From assembly GCA_020086605.1 (NCBI GenBank), contig JACBWW010000012.1, positions 17,736,256 to 17,800,255 on the forward strand: DNA of 64,000 nucleotides. The letters run 5' to 3'. This document shows, one piece after another, positions 1 through 14,804 of the stretch (its first letter is position 1; the number at the start of each line of letters is the position of its first letter). The DNA is from Lanius collurio. Lineage: Eukaryota > Chordata > Aves > Passeriformes > Laniidae. The translations under genes were made by a program, and so were the position numbers. Under the pieces are notes generated by a model. That model was given only the letters and a program-made list of their open reading frames with translations. It was not told the DNA's origin and searched no databases.

Positions 1-1831
1 GTCATGGAAATCACTATCTTATCATACCATCTCTTCTGTGAAGATATAGTGCATCTTAAAGTGAGTTCAGTAAATTACCTAGATCAACATATTTTTTTTT
101 TCTTTTTGTGAAGCAGACGAAATTTTCATTTGGGAAGCAGGTAGTTTAGCTTTTACTTACTTTACTAAGAAGTTTTTAACTTTTTTTTTCTCCAGAGGAA
201 AAAAGTCTCCCTGCCATCCCAATTTATCATGTAGTATGTAATGTAAAGGCATTTTTTACAGAACTAGCCAATATCTTTCCACTGGACACATAAATTGCTG
301 TGGGATTACAGCTCAGTACTCACAAATAAATTATTTCAGCTTTCAGAACAAGAGAATACTCTTTTTTACTTGCATGTAGTAATAAGGAAAAATTCCTCTG
401 AGAAAAATGAGTAAATATTAGGCTTTCTGCACTCATTGTGAAGAGAGAACTTTTGTTCTATGACTTTTCCCTTATATATTAGTCAGAAAGGATATTGAGT
501 TCCTAAGTCACACTTTTTTCTCCTGATTGTCTTTCTAGAATCTCATTTTCACTAATTTGTGTATCATAACTGTCAAAAAGTTGTTCCTTTTTCTTTTTTG
601 TGAGCAACTAAGACATTTAGGATGTCATCTGCATGTCATACACCACATGGGGATATGTATAAGGATTTCTCAAATCATTTTAGGCTGTGTAGTAGAGTCA
701 TTTAGGCTAGAATGGTAATGCATGAACTGTGCCTAAATTCCATAACATTCATTAATTTCATTGTAGGGCTATTGAAGTCTAATTTGATTTCCTTGCCAAT
801 TTGAGCCACAGCAGCAGCATCTTATGTACCTGCAGCCCAAATTTGCTACCCTGTTTCAAACATACCAAAGCCTGGGGAACCACTGATCACTGTGTCTAAG
901 ATGTCATTCAAATCATGGGATCCTTAAGTGTTTCTATCATGTAGATTAGCAATGGTATCATTGTCAGTTCTATACAAAGATCTGCTGCATTCACATCTTG
1001 AATAGACAGCTCAGTGTTTGTATATAAAAATATATGTGTGTATTTTTACTGCAACAGCTCCTAGATTAGATCCCTGTTATATTAATCCCTCATCATGCAT
1101 GATATAGACATTTAGAGCTTGGAGAGATACACAGTCCAAGTACACAAATGTTTGATTTAGGGTAGCAGTTCTGCAATCCCTCGGTAAGTTGAACTTCTTG
1201 CTGGAGGTTTGCTCCTCGGTAGATTCACACAAGTACTTCTATACTTTGCTTCCCTCAAAGAAGGTAAGGCAAAATCCCAAGAGTTTCTCAGATAGCATCC
1301 CTTTTGCAGCTTCAGCTCCAAGGACTCAGTGCCAGAAGGAGGTGCTTGTGCAGATATTCCCAGAGGTGTCTGTTCTCCCATGGCCTTAAAAGGCTGCAGG
1401 AACCTGTTGGCGTATCTCCTGCCAAGGGAGCACAGCACTCAAATAATCTCAAATTAGCTGGAGGTAACTTTTTATGCATCTTATTCCTGATCTGAATCTT
1501 TTAAGGAGCCTGTAATTAATTTCATTAGTTGCTAAAGTAATCCATAATATTCCATTGCTCTAAGGAATAATTTTATGACAGATGTTTGTTAGACTGTGAA
1601 CACAATGCTCACTTGTGAGTTCCTGAGATGTATAGGTATAGTCACTAAAACCAAACAAGTTTTCCTGAAATTATACATATTTTTAAAATTTGGATGACTC
1701 TTACAGAAACAACTTCTGTCCTTCATTACTGTTAATCTCTTATTTTCAAGTTGTTACCAAGCCTGCATCCCTTATAGACCATCTTTTGTTGGCTTCAGTC
1801 TACAAGAATAATGTCCTTAAGACATTACTAC

Positions 1832-1877
<46 letters not shown>

Positions 1878-4800
1878 AAAAGGCAGCATTTCATTAGATA
1901 CAAACAACTGAGATCCTCCCAAATAGGAAAATGTAAATCAGCATTGGGATACATTATGCAGATCATAACAGATGCATTGCTCAAATCCTTTGAAACAAAT
2001 ATATGGGAAGGAGAATGCACCTTCACCCTTCCTGCTGAGTTGGGAAGCTCCTGTTTGCACATTCAGGCAGGGGTTTTTTTTTACAGTTGTAATGAAATTG
2101 AGAGGATCTCCAGAGATGAGAGATGGGGAGGCCTCCAGTTCCCACCATGACTTGGCAGCCTTCTGCCATGGCACTTTCAGGCCCTGCCATACCCTAACAC
2201 AGGGGCAGCAAGTGGGGTGGTCAAATTGCCCTGGCCCAGGGGCGAGACTCTTCTCCCTTCCTCCTCCACTGGCTTTTTATCTAGTTGCAAAGTGAGCTTC
2301 TAAGTATGGTGTTTTACAGTTTTGCCTGTGGTTTGGCTGAAATACAATCTTAATGACACTTTTTAAATAGAAAAAGTTACAATGTTCCTGATGAATATGA
2401 ACAGTCTGCAGGGATGTTTGTGAATTGGATTGCTGGACCAGGCCGTTGCCATTGCTCAGGAAGCAGTATATTCAATTTTACAGCAAAGGTTTAAGAAAAC
2501 TTGGTTTGAATTACTCAAAAAATAAATGCAGCTAATCACAACTACTGTAATACAATTTAAACAACAAATAAATAGTTATTTAAATAGAGCTAGTATAACT
2601 AGTGTAATTTAAAGAAATTCATTGTTTCATGGACATAATTCTCTTGTGGCACAGACCCTTTGCAGCACTTCATTAGTGAAGTACATTAATGGAATGAAAA
2701 TTGAGCCAATATTGATTAATTTATCTGAGTAATTTGGATTTTTTTGTGTGTGTGTAAGTCTCACTGAACCTGTGTTTTGAACTTTATGTTCAGTTGGTAA
2801 TGTCATATGGGCTCTACCAAATGCTCATGGAAATGAAATATTGTACTTCTACCATTAAAACCTGATAGAAGATTCTTTTTGAGCTTAGTAAAGCATTTTA
2901 AGTAGCTGGGAAGGAAAACAATTAATCAGTGTGATTTTTGTATTATCAAAACTTAATAATATTCCAGTTTGTTCTCACACATTCTACAAGCAATACCAAG
3001 TCTTGCGTTACATATTATTTCATCTGTAATTATATACTTGGTATTAAGGATAACATAGCTTTTCAAAAAACACTTCTCTAAAGTACTGCATGAGAATGTT
3101 ATTTGTGTGTCTAGTAATACTTAGGATACCCAAATGTGAGAGGGATGCTGAAGATGGTTTACATTTGAGATCCCTTGGCTTTCTTTATAGTATTATACAT
3201 GGTTAATCTTACCTGACCTAACTCAATTATGAGTATTGAAATCACAGAGACAGTTTTTCACTATAGGTCTGATAAGAATTTTCATTTTTAATCTGAAATG
3301 CTTAGATACTGTTTCACCTTAGAGGCACAGTCATGTTCCATACGTGTGCCTGGTTTATGGAGCTTGTGAAGGGCTAAATTCAGGCTCACATGTACTTCAA
3401 GTAACTTCAGGATGCTGAGTAGTAGGACAATATTTTAGCAGTGTCCTTGACTTTCTCTTTTTTTGACATTTGCATTCTATGGTTTCTACTGGAAGAGAGG
3501 GAAGAATATTGTGATATTTAGATTTACACACTCGGTTAGAGCACTGATACAATTTTAATCGGCCTTTCCATTTCTGATTAGCCTTCTTTTTAATTTGCCT
3601 TTTTCATTTTTACAATAACCTTCTTTTCGTTCACCAGAGGTTTTAAGCACAGCATTCTAAAGTTATATACTGATGGGGTTTATTCCAGTGTTTATCCTTC
3701 TGTCTTATGAAATGAAACAGAGTGAGTATCTCTGAGTAAGTCTCAGTGACTGATGCAGTCCCCAGAATTCTTATCTTCCTCCATCTTGACTTTGGATCCT
3801 GTCCAGAAGCTCTGTAGCTGTTGGAGATTGGAGAAAATTTTGCTATTTTTTGACCTAGAGCACAAGATGGTACAGGAATGCTCTGCTTACTTTTTCTCTT
3901 AGAAAAAGCAAATATTTAAATCTTGATAAGGTTGTCCAGGCTTATAGGATCACTGATTTCTGCCTACGTCAGAGTCCTATTCTGCTGTATGAATTTAGTA
4001 TGTCTCCAGCTATATTTGCTGCCTCAAATGAGATGTAAAATAATATCAATTCTGTGGCTGAGAAGGCTGGGATGATGAATGATAGGGCTACTAGTTCACT
4101 TTCTGTGGTATGGTTTATATCCTTGTGTATCTGTAACTGTGAACACAGTGTTTTTTTCTTTTTTGTATGTGTCTTGGGATACTCTTAACTCAGAGTGTCA
4201 AGAAATTTTAGCAACCGCAAGAATCAAAATTTTATTTTAATTGGATCTAAACTGAGAGATTTTTTTTTTAACCACTGATAATTGGAGTCTCAAAACCTGT
4301 TCTATCAAAAATACTAGGCTTCATGTAACCTGTGTTAAAGTCATGGTCCTCAGATAACATTTTACTTAAGAGAATCTATGAACACCAATCACATAGGCTT
4401 GAATTATTAAAATCTTCTTTCAGCTTGAATTTTAATACCAGGTTGCACATATTTCCATGTTCTGTAGCATTAATGGGAGCATATGAGCAGTAGGTGCTGC
4501 TTTCATTATTATGATAACTGAATTTTATTAGTCTGTAGATGGGGACCTCATTGTGATTAGCTCAATCCAAGCATAGTAAAAAGTAATTTCTTGCTCCAGA
4601 GAACAATCCACCTTGTTTCCTGTATTCAAAATAAGATCAAGGAATGGCCTGAAAGTGACTCTCCCTAATAGGAAATAATTTGACTCAGAATGACCATTCT
4701 GGGTAAAACAGATTCTTGGGTAAGGATCAGTTCTGTACAAGCAGGTATGAATGTTTGACTAGTTGACTACTAATATAAAAGAATCTTCATTTCATTAAAA

Positions 4801-5711
4801 ATTTAAATTCGTATGGTCAGAGAAATATTTTAAAATCCTTAGTCTTCATGTGAAGTTGTTACCAGAAACTAAAGAAAGGTTTTGAAAGGTTTTGGTTGCC
4901 AGTGTTGAAGATGAGATGCAATTACATGTAAAATGGTTTACTGTTATTTTTTGGAAACTTGTATTGCAAGCCCTTCAACAACACCTCCCTTTTTCATTAC
5001 ATCTATCTCTTACTCAATCTTCTTGCTGACAAGTTTACTGAAGGTGAAATAATCTCTTACATTTCATTGGGCAAGAAAATTTTAGATACGATGTACCGGG
5101 ATGAAATGTAATGTAGGAATTAGATTCCCTGCTGAAAAGGACTGCTCCTTCCTTTGACTTCTAAATCACCTAGTAGGGAGTAATCAGAGTAAAAGGTCTT
5201 GACATAACCTCTTTGTTAATCCTCATTGTTCCCTTATTTTCCTTGGCAATGTTTCTTTCTATTGAAACATTAAAACTAGTGGAAAAACCTATTGATTTTT
5301 TAAATTTTCAATTTATGCACTTTCACAAGGCATCCAACAAACATAAGCTATATTTCACTTTGTATCCTTGCTTTCTTCATCTTATAAGGCTGGAGCACTG
5401 CTGGAAAGCAGTTATTTTCAAATATCTTGCCATGAGCAAATCTGTACATCATACAGGGCTTGATTTTAAAAGCCAGTGTGTGGATGCAGATAAACAGGGA
5501 ATATAGTTGGAGTGCTTTTGTTGTAGAGGAAGACAGTCCTTGGCCATCAGGCTGTGAAGATAGGGGACTCTGAGGCACATAAATTAGGCAAAGGAGACAA
5601 ATAGCCTGACAGGGAATTTCAGATATGGATTGTCTGTCTGATGGGAATGTGAGTAAAAATATATAAGTACAATCAAGGTATGCTGGTCATGGCAATGAGA
5701 CTGTTGTCAGG
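1..5711. other. Noncoding, inferred ULK4 intron
   Basis: AT-rich sequence with only short open frames that lack splice context or domains. Apart from the TA microsatellite I see nothing. Assignment to a ULK4 intron is by synteny, not by sequence. Confidence 0.5.
1838..1874. repeat. (TA)n microsatellite
   Basis: About 18 uninterrupted TA units following a short TGTG run. The apparent Tyr-Ile open frames over it on both strands are artefacts of the repeat. Confidence 0.98.
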
Positions 5712-6140
5712 TGTTTGAATCCTGGTAGTGTGCCCCAGCCAAACCACCTTTAGTCTTTCTTACCAAAACCCTCAGAGTTGAGACCAAGCTGGAAGTGCCC
5801 TCACCAGCTTCACCTGGCCATCCACTTTCAGCTGCAGCAGATCAGCTCCTGGAGGGATTTTAAGCCCAGTCAGAAGGTTCAATCAGGAGAGAAATAGAGA
5901 GAGGTGAGATGGGCTTATGTTTGCTCCATCTCCCTTGCTGTCTGGTTATTTGAATTTCCAGGACTAACGTGGCTACTTATTACTTGAGGGGTTTTGTTGC
6001 TGCCCTCATCTTGGCTCTGCTTGCCTGGATCTGGAGCATCAAGGACTGAAAGGTAAACTGTGCTGAATTGGGAAAGAAGAAGCTGAAAAACTAAATACCA
6101 AGACAGCAAAGAATAGATAAAAAGGACTGTGGTGCATGGG
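5712..6140 (+). repeat. Dispersed repeat copy A, truncated by the assembly gap
   Basis: This stretch matches the reverse complement of 27782-28195 over its whole length. Shared blocks include GTGTGCCCCAGCCAAACCA, TCACCAGCTTCACCTGGCCA and TCTGGAGCATCAAGGACTG, about 85-90% identical in the best blocks. Small indels separate the blocks. It is an interspersed element, possibly a solo LTR or internal part of an endogenous retrovirus-like element, but no TG...CA ends or coding domain can be confirmed. The right end runs into unsequenced bases. Confidence 0.85.
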
Positions 6141-6460
6141 NNNNNNNNNNNNNNNNNNNNNNNNNNNNNNNNNNNNNNNNNNNNNNNNNNNNNNNNNNNN
6201 NNNNNNNNNNNNNNNNNNNNNNNNNNNNNNNNNNNNNNNNNNNNNNNNNNNNNNNNNNNNNNNNNNNNNNNNNNNNNNNNNNNNNNNNNNNNNNNNNNNN
6301 NNNNNNNNNNNNNNNNNNNNNNNNNNNNNNNNNNNNNNNNNNNNNNNNNNNNNNNNNNNNNNNNNNNNNNNNNNNNNNNNNNNNNNNNNNNNNNNNNNNN
6401 NNNNNNNNNNNNNNNNNNNNNNNNNNNNNNNNNNNNNNNNNNNNNNNNNNNNNNNNNNNN
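6141..6460. other. Assembly gap (320 N)
   Basis: Unresolved bases directly after the dispersed repeat. Open frames reported across it have no meaning. The other copy of the repeat continues into AT-rich tandem repeats at the equivalent point, which could explain the failure to assemble. Confidence 0.99.
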
Positions 6461-9400
6461 GAGGGTTAGGTTTTCAGTAGACTTCTGCAGTAACTGACCC
6501 TCCTCTCCAAGTTCAAAGTGTTTCAACCCAGCATCTTCAGTGATGTAACATCAACATTTTAAATTATGAAGATGCTACTAGTTAAACATTTATAAAGTGC
6601 CCAATGCTGTCATTTCTTTAAACTATTAATATGTAATGTTTTTATATGAACATTATTTTAAATTTATAACAAACATAATTTGTGGTGATGCACTGTTCTA
6701 TGGGCAGTGAATTACTGTCCTAAATTTCACACAGCAGGTGCCTTCTCTGGGATGCAGTGCTTAGATGATGAGTTCATATGATGCAGCATAAGAATATCTC
6801 ACTGTTTTGCATTCCAGCTCTACTCTGCTTATACAGCTTGCTTCTTTAGACCGTTCAGGGGGCATTTTAAGAGTGTTGAAGTTGACACACAATTCTCAGT
6901 CTTGTCAAAAACTTACGATTACCTAAATTCTTTAATATTAATACTTCTTCCAGAAATATGTAATGTTCATTAGAAATGAATCAACAGATGCGTTTCATTT
7001 CATATCATCCAATAGTACCAGTGATTTAAAATTATTTTAAAAGGAATTATATTGATATATATATACTTAATTGCAAGAGAACTGCTGTGGAGTATAACCC
7101 CAGTATACACTGAAAAGTCAAAATGATATGTTCCATAGTGCATAATATTTTACCTTGGGGATGAAAATCTGATTTTTGTGCTGTAAATCCTTTGAAATTA
7201 TAATATGTAGAATTATTGCATATTAGAATCACATCACAAAGTGATAATTTAAAGCAAAACTTGCCCTGTCTGTGCTAAACAAAATGCACATATAAAAATC
7301 TGCCATGTAGACAGGATGTGATACCTATATATGTAATGTGTGGTAGGTATGCTGAACAGTGGAATCTACCAAAATAATTAAACAAAACCCCCCCATTATT
7401 TGTAACTGCAATTTACTATAGTCCTATATAATTACTTAAAAATAGAAGGAAGAGTCAAGGTAGAATACCCTTTGCTCATTCTGAGTGCTTCCTTTGTGGC
7501 TTTTCATGCAAGAGGTCATTGTTTCCAGGGAAGTGCCAGCACAGGGCTCTCTGTGTCCTCTGGGCAGAGGTTTTCCCTGCAATGGGCTTGGGGAGATAAA
7601 AAGGCAGAATTTCCCACGGGAGCTTAGGCACAGTGCTGCTTGTCCTGAGTACTGGAGCAGGAAAGCTCTGCAGAGGTTACTCGTAAAGCAGCATTTTGTC
7701 AGCTGTAAAATTTTAAGTAAGAGTCCTTACTGAGTAGCTGTGTGTTGCTTATTTTCATTAGAGCAACAGTCTGCACAAAGCAGGTTAGAGTTAAAAATCA
7801 GTGTCACATTCATCTTTTACGATTAAATAATTCCCATGGAAATGAGTATATTAACACATCCTCATACTGCTGCTTCTCTGCAAGGTACTACCAGTATTTA
7901 AATACTATAAAAGGTAATTTTTGGCATGTGTGATAGAACAGCAGGTGTACATGAAGCTTAAAAGGAATTGTGGTTTATAAGGATTAGGGCCCTCTTGTAG
8001 TCTTGAGACATTAGTGCAGTTTAGTATTTGCAATATAAATGGGAATGTATTCACAAAATGGCCCACAATATTTATTTTCAAAGTCCATAGCTCTTAAGAC
8101 AGCTAGGAGTAGTTTGTGCAACACATATCAGGCAGTTATGTGAGACCTTGGCTCTGCTAATATAGCAATATTTCTTTTAGTTAGGTGAGAAAAAAATCTT
8201 ATTGCTGAAAAAAAAAAATTGCAGGTGTAATTGAAAGACCTAAATAATTTTCCCTCAGGATTGCTGGAGTGAACTGTTGCTCCACTGAAGAGCTCTGATG
8301 GCCTCATGCAATTTATTCATGTAATTATCATTCTGAGATGAAAATATATATTACATTTTGAAAGTGATGTTATTTAATCATGATTGATTTTATAGTCTCT
8401 TCTAGTCTCTAAATCACCATTATATTTGATAGGATCTTTTTCTTGACATGTCTTATTCTGTGTTTCTACCTCTACTTATATGTTTTTGATTCCTCACTCC
8501 ATTCCTCCATTCAAGATGCTCCTGGGTTTTTTTTCTTGAAATTTACTTGTTTGTTTGTTTTAAATGAAACTGAAAGCAATGGATATTGGAGATTGGAGGA
8601 CCAAAAATGTTAAAATGTCTTCTCTCATCTTACATTTCGACCACTGCATATTTCAACAAAATCTTACTTTCCCTCTTACAGCTTCATTCTTCAGTTTTGC
8701 ATAGCTATTTGTGATCTCAAGAGCACATAATTGTATTAGCATACTGTTATGGGCTTGTGTGTGTATACCTATTATTATACACTCTTCTGTAATCCTTTAA
8801 AATTTTCTCGTAATATTACAATTTTCCCTGTTTTTTAGTATTTCCATATGCATAACAGCTAAAAGTTTTAAAAATTGCAAGGATTTAAAATGTCTTAGTT
8901 TTCCAAATTTAGTTACAGAGATTCCTAGTGAAATTTAATTTCCTGGAAGTACTAATTGCTTACTCATGAATATCAGACCTACAAAAGTTTCTCTGATTTG
9001 GCTGTCCAAATCATTAGGTACTTTAAGTCCTAGTCCTTTATTTCTCTTATAAAAGGATTGAAAGAAGAGACCAAAGAACCGATGAGGAACCAGAAATTCC
9101 ATGGGATATGAAGTCTTGTTTAACAATTTTAATTACATTAAGGTTCCCTCAGATGTACATTTCAAGGGGATGAAATATAATGAAGTAGGATGCTGTGATA
9201 TGAAAGACTAAGTTATGTGGGAAACCTGATAGTCTTCCTAAAAACAAAACTAGAATCAGTTGGATTTTGGGTTGTAAAGCTTGTATCTTTCTCCTCACGC
9301 CCCTTTTAACAAGTTGTTTTAAATGGGAGATGAACCCGGTAATGATGTAATCAAGCTTTTGATCCATGAAGTTCAAATGGCTTTGGAATGAGCAAACCAG

Positions 9401-12400
9401 ATTTGTCTATCCTTACTAGAAAGTAAAATCCAAGCATCTGTCTGCCAAGATAGTTTTATTCAACTTTTGCCTAATACCTTGTAGAGTACTTAAAGAACTT
9501 AAAAAATTATGAGGCTTCTTCTTGAACTTGGATGAGAAACTGGAATACAAATGTAATCAGTCTGACAGTGATTTAGTGACCCTAGAACATCTGGGATTAA
9601 GACTAGGTGCAGAGAACAGTGGCAGGATGTGGACTGGGATGTGAAAGGAGCAGCATTGACTACTGCTTAACACCTGTATGTGAGAAAGAAAAATGATGTC
9701 TTGAAATGGGTAGAGGTGAGAAATGTAAAGGAGTGATCAACACTCTCTTAACATTTTGGCAGCACTGCAGTTCTGAATGTAATTCCCAAACAATCTGAAA
9801 CACATTAGATTTTGAGACCTCTGAATAAAATTATTTTAGTGTTGTAAGAATCTCGTGTCCTGCTCTGTACAGCCTGTCCCATCTGTAGTGCTGCTTTGAT
9901 CCAGCTCCCCACCCAACCTACTGGGGTTCAGCTTGCAGCCTTTCTGTTCCAGAAGAGAGGAAGAAAAGAGGTGGGAGGTTGTGGCACTTCTCATGTACCT
10001 TTCTTTTCTGCCCTCTGATGGACAGGGATGTATCTCCCACTCTGCTGCAAAGAAAATGGATCAGAGCTGGATTTGTATGTTATGATGTCCATAGAGGGGA
10101 ATGCACTCCAGTGCAGTTGTGTGTATTCAGAAAAACTGTAGCGAATGAGAAGAGGCGCCATGAATTATAGTGTCATCACTGGATGAGGTGTTCTAGGGGT
10201 GTTTTCTAGCCCCAGTCACATTAATAGTGAGAACAGCAAGTTACTTGAACCCTGATCCAAAATACAAGAATACGGTATTTAGCAGTATCGTGCTGATGTC
10301 ATGTGGGACACAAATGCTACAGCCCATCATTTTGTTATAAGGAAAGCAAAAGTAGTGTTTCTGTTCAACCAGAAAACCAACCAACATATGTGAAACAGCT
10401 GGACAGCAGTTGGTCCTGCACTAATAAAGCAGCTGTAGGTGCAGTAGCCTCTGCATCCCCCAGTCTTCCATGAGCCCAACTGCTCTGCAAGGCTGCCGGT
10501 GCGGACGCGCTCACCCACACAGTGTGCTCCAGCATCCCGCTGTCTCCGTGCAGAAGGGGCTGTGCTCCAGCCAGGCCTGAGACCACACTTGCAGTACAGA
10601 AAGCATGTGTGTCTGGTCTAGGGACCATTGCATAATGCAAGTATCACCTTTGTGTTCCAAGCTCTGGTCTTGGTTTTGTCTGGAAACTTAAGAAAGATCA
10701 ATCTGATAAAAAAAGTGAGCTTGTGTCACTTGGTTGACTCAAAGGGCTCTTTCTTCTTAATTGTTCCCTGGACAACCATTCTTTTTTGATACTGTATTGT
10801 ACCATTAGTCAGAGCTAAAATAATTTGTCAGACTAGTACAAGTTATTTCAGACCAAACAAACATGTCTCCTAATGCCAAGTGCAGAACAAAGGCCATAAG
10901 AGAAGTGAAACTTTTCCATACTTAATTATGTATTTCCAGATGTAAGAAAGACCAGCCGTTAAATTCAGTGATGGTACTGGAGTTGCACATTTTGGCTTTC
11001 AGTTCACCACTACAACAAACCTGAAGAAAAATTCAGAGAAACAGGTTATATGTTTCTTTCATGATTAATATATTGCTAGATACAATGTTTGAAATATCGA
11101 GGTGCTTTATGAGAGAGTTGTCACAGCTTTCATAAGAAAGAAAAATCAAATCAAGAGAAGTATAATATTTTCTGCCACTCAAATGGCTTGCAAAGCTCAT
11201 TATTTTTGTGTTATTTTCCTGACATTAATCTTTTCAGTAAAACTATGTGGTTGAAAATAGAGGGATAATTAGCATTAGCCCATTTATGAGAAACTGCTAG
11301 TGACAGAAGCTTATTTATTGTTGTGTACAATTAAAATATTATGTGAACACATGAGAATTTACATTAAAACAAGATTGCAGCTTGTCAGCAGTTTCCTTTG
11401 TTCAGCTGTGTGTTTATTAGGCTACAGCTGCTCACCTACTTTTATGACTTTATAGTAATAGCAACATGTTCATTATTGGAGATTACACAACATACAAAGC
11501 AAAAATATATCTGATATAAACTTTGTTAAAAAATTAGATCTGGAAGTAAGATTATATACCAACAGAAAAAAAAATACATTCTTGTTTAATCTATTGTTTT
11601 GGGTTTGTTTGTGTTTTTTTTTTTTATTTATTCCTTGCAGAAAGTGTTGTTTATGGATAGCACCTAAGGTGATTTATGTACATTATTTTGCTGGTTTATT
11701 AGGACAACTTCAGTTCATCTGCAAATAAACAACTAGAGACCTGTTGGGGGAAAAAAGCACTTTTTTTCCCTAATTCTGTCATTGTCTAAAGTGATTTCTG
11801 TAGTGTAACAGTTGGTATTAATTTATGTATTTAAGGATCTCTGGGACTTGAAGTCCCATTATTGGGAGTTTCAGCTCTATGTTCCTTGGAGTAGATAAAC
11901 CATGGTGGGAGGTCACAGTGAAAGATACTTTTCCAGTTCTTGTAACTGGATGGGTGGTATTTCAGAGCCTACGAAATGGAAAGCAAAATTTTTGCCTGTT
12001 ATTAGTATCCTGCTGACACAAAACATGAAGGAAAGCAGAGGAAGTTAGTTATTTCTTTCTGGCCTGGAGATGTGACCAAGCATAGAGAAGCTGTTAGCAA
12101 GTCCCAAGAAGAAGTTATGAAAGAAAGTTCTAGGAACCTTTATAAATGTAACTGTTTGTGCTTTCCAGGAGTAAAATAGGGTCATCATGTCTTCAGTGTA
12201 CCTAGGGGTTGATATATCAGCATTATTAACCTGGTGCTGGAATGGTTCATATTGTTCTCCAGTAAGAGAAAATATTGGTCCTATTAATTTCACTTTTTTT
12301 TGGTCACTATTTGCAAGTCTAGCTACTGTATGAACTTTCTGAGAAGATAGGTACCAACTTGCTCAGCTTTCAAGCTTGCTCCTTGTCTCTTGCAGCTGTC

Positions 12401-14792
12401 GATGTTATTTCTGCTTAGAGGGTTTTATTTCTCTTACTTAGAACTGTGCATAGACATAAAGTCGTAGTCCATGACTTTGACCAGAATCTTCTGGAGCAGA
12501 GGCAGGATGAATAAATGAACAAGCACTTTGATCACTAACAAAATTAAGACTAAGCATATACTTCAAATTCATTAATGGGAACAGAAAGAACTGTGCTTAA
12601 GTATTTTCTTCTGGCTTTCCTGTTGGGAAGCAAATGTCCTCTCTTCAGCTTGTTAATACCTTTTAAAAGTTTTTTTGCATCCCTACCACCTCATTTGTTG
12701 CTTTCACTTCAGGTGGAAAAGTAGCAAACTCTTACCTGTTTGGGAAGTGTTCAGGTACTGCTAGAGCTATGATAGTAGTCAACTCAGCATGTACAGCAAT
12801 TGAATGTTTGCTGCTGCTTCAGTATGCACTGCTTCAATTACTTGTTGTTGTTGCTTGGGAGTTTCTGAGGAAGGGGATATATCTTTCCTTTCTGTTACTT
12901 CTGCTATGATTTCCTTTGGAGAAAAGTTTCCCAAGTCCCATGAAGTCTCACTGCCATGTACGAGCTGTTAGATTCAATTTAAATGCCAAGCAGCGTTTAC
13001 AACTGTGGTCTAGATTCACTTCTGATTTTAATGTCGCATTTCTGCTATTTCTCTTTATCTAAATGTAATGTCATTGACATTGATTTAAATGGATTATGTT
13101 ACCATAAGTTAATGTTTCATTTACATAAAATAATTTATGGAAGAATATCTTTGAATGCAAAAATTACGGTGCTTCTAGTTAATTAATTAGAGGTGTCAGT
13201 AATTTTCTAGAATTATACCACATAATCATCTCCTTACAGTATTTTCCTAATTCTAATCTCAAAATCGTTGAGCTGAGTATGTGGGCAGAAACTTCTGAGT
13301 GACACATTTGTGGTTTGTCATCTGATGGTGTTTTTACCAGTGCACCTTTAGATCAAATCTGATTATTAATTTTAAAATGTGGAGCAGCTCATAATGATCC
13401 TTATACACTCCTGTGAAGTCCCAGAGTAAAAAATCCACGAATATTTTAATGTTCTTACGTTTGAAAACTGAGGTTTAAAAAACTTATAGTTTTAACATGG
13501 TAGAAGTCACCCACTCATGAAAGTTTAATCACAGATTTAAAACTGACTGTGATCTAAAGCAAAGAAGGAAGGAAGAGGAGGGGCAAGATAGAAGACAGGT
13601 AGAAATATCCCTATACAAGAGCATCTGAGCTTAACCTTGAATAGCAGAATTTCTTGGCAGGGATTTGTACTATCTGTTCTGCATACAGAAATGAGACAGG
13701 TATGATACTCAAAAAGTGTGCTCATATCCTGCAGTTTTCAAAAAAGAAAATGGATTTGATAGTGTCATTGAACTCAGTTAGAATTAGACGTGGTTCTTGG
13801 AAGCCTGAATTTTAAATAATGTTAATTAAAATGTGACCTACTATCTTGTACTTCTCAGTTTAATTCATATTTTTTTTCTTCCATGTTTTTATTCTGTCAC
13901 AGGGATTTTGTTTTGTTTTTTTTTTTAGCTCCTCAACATGCACTTCTTTCTGCTCTTAAATGTAGCTGGTATTGATTGGTGTGCTTCTACTCGAATGTCC
14001 CAGAAATGCAGATAAGAGAGCAATGTGATATGGTATTATGAGAGTTTTCATGTGCATTTCTCAAGAAATGCATCCTTCACTTATGTTTATGTTTGCAGTG
14101 TCACTGAAGAGGGTGTGTCATAGTGTTAATCCTCTTGATTTCTTACTTTTTCAGTCTGGATGAACGATCATATCAAAGCAAAAGTCAGATGCTATCCTAA
14201 AATGTTTTGGCTTATCGAAGATGCAGATCAGTAGACTTTGGTTAAGACTTGGGAAATGGTAACAAAACTCAAAGCCAATGTTAATGTTCTTGCAGCGCTT
14301 GTTGAAACAGCAATGAATATTGGTAGGATGCCATGCAAGTCAAATTACAAAATACAGTGGCCATTAATAAAACAAAAATAGTTTCTCTTTACTGAAGCTG
14401 ATGTCTGTTAGGCAGGCTGTTTTCATGCAATTAAGAAAAGTTTCAAGAAAGGAAATGAATGGGTTTGTAAAAGCTTATATTTTTAGCAACTCACTTTCTT
14501 TTTAATTTTGAATGGCAGAATAGTAGTTGCAGTACTTCAAAAATATTTAAGACAAAATACATGCACATTACATACCTAATATAGGTACTTTACCTCTGAA
14601 GTTTTCAGCCTTGACTTAGCTGTAAAGCTGAATGCAACTTTTTGGAAAGGAAATATTTAGTGTACATATTTGAATTTGGCAAATCTGCCTTTCTGACCCT
14701 GATTTTTATGTATGTTTAACTGGCATTGGTTTATTGATCAAAAAAAAAAAAGGCTAGGGAGGGAAAGGGATCAAGCCCAAAGAAATATCATT

Positions 14793-14804
14793 GGGGGGGG
14801 GGGG
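14793..14804. repeat. G homopolymer
   Basis: Twelve consecutive G in AT-rich surroundings, a likely slippage or sequencing-error site. Confidence 0.95.

Noticed and set aside
1817..2150. Tyr-Ile repeat proteins on both strands
   Set aside because: Direct translation of the (TA)n microsatellite.
5915..6526. 203-codon frame on the minus strand
   Set aside because: More than half is unsequenced N, and the remainder is dispersed repeat.
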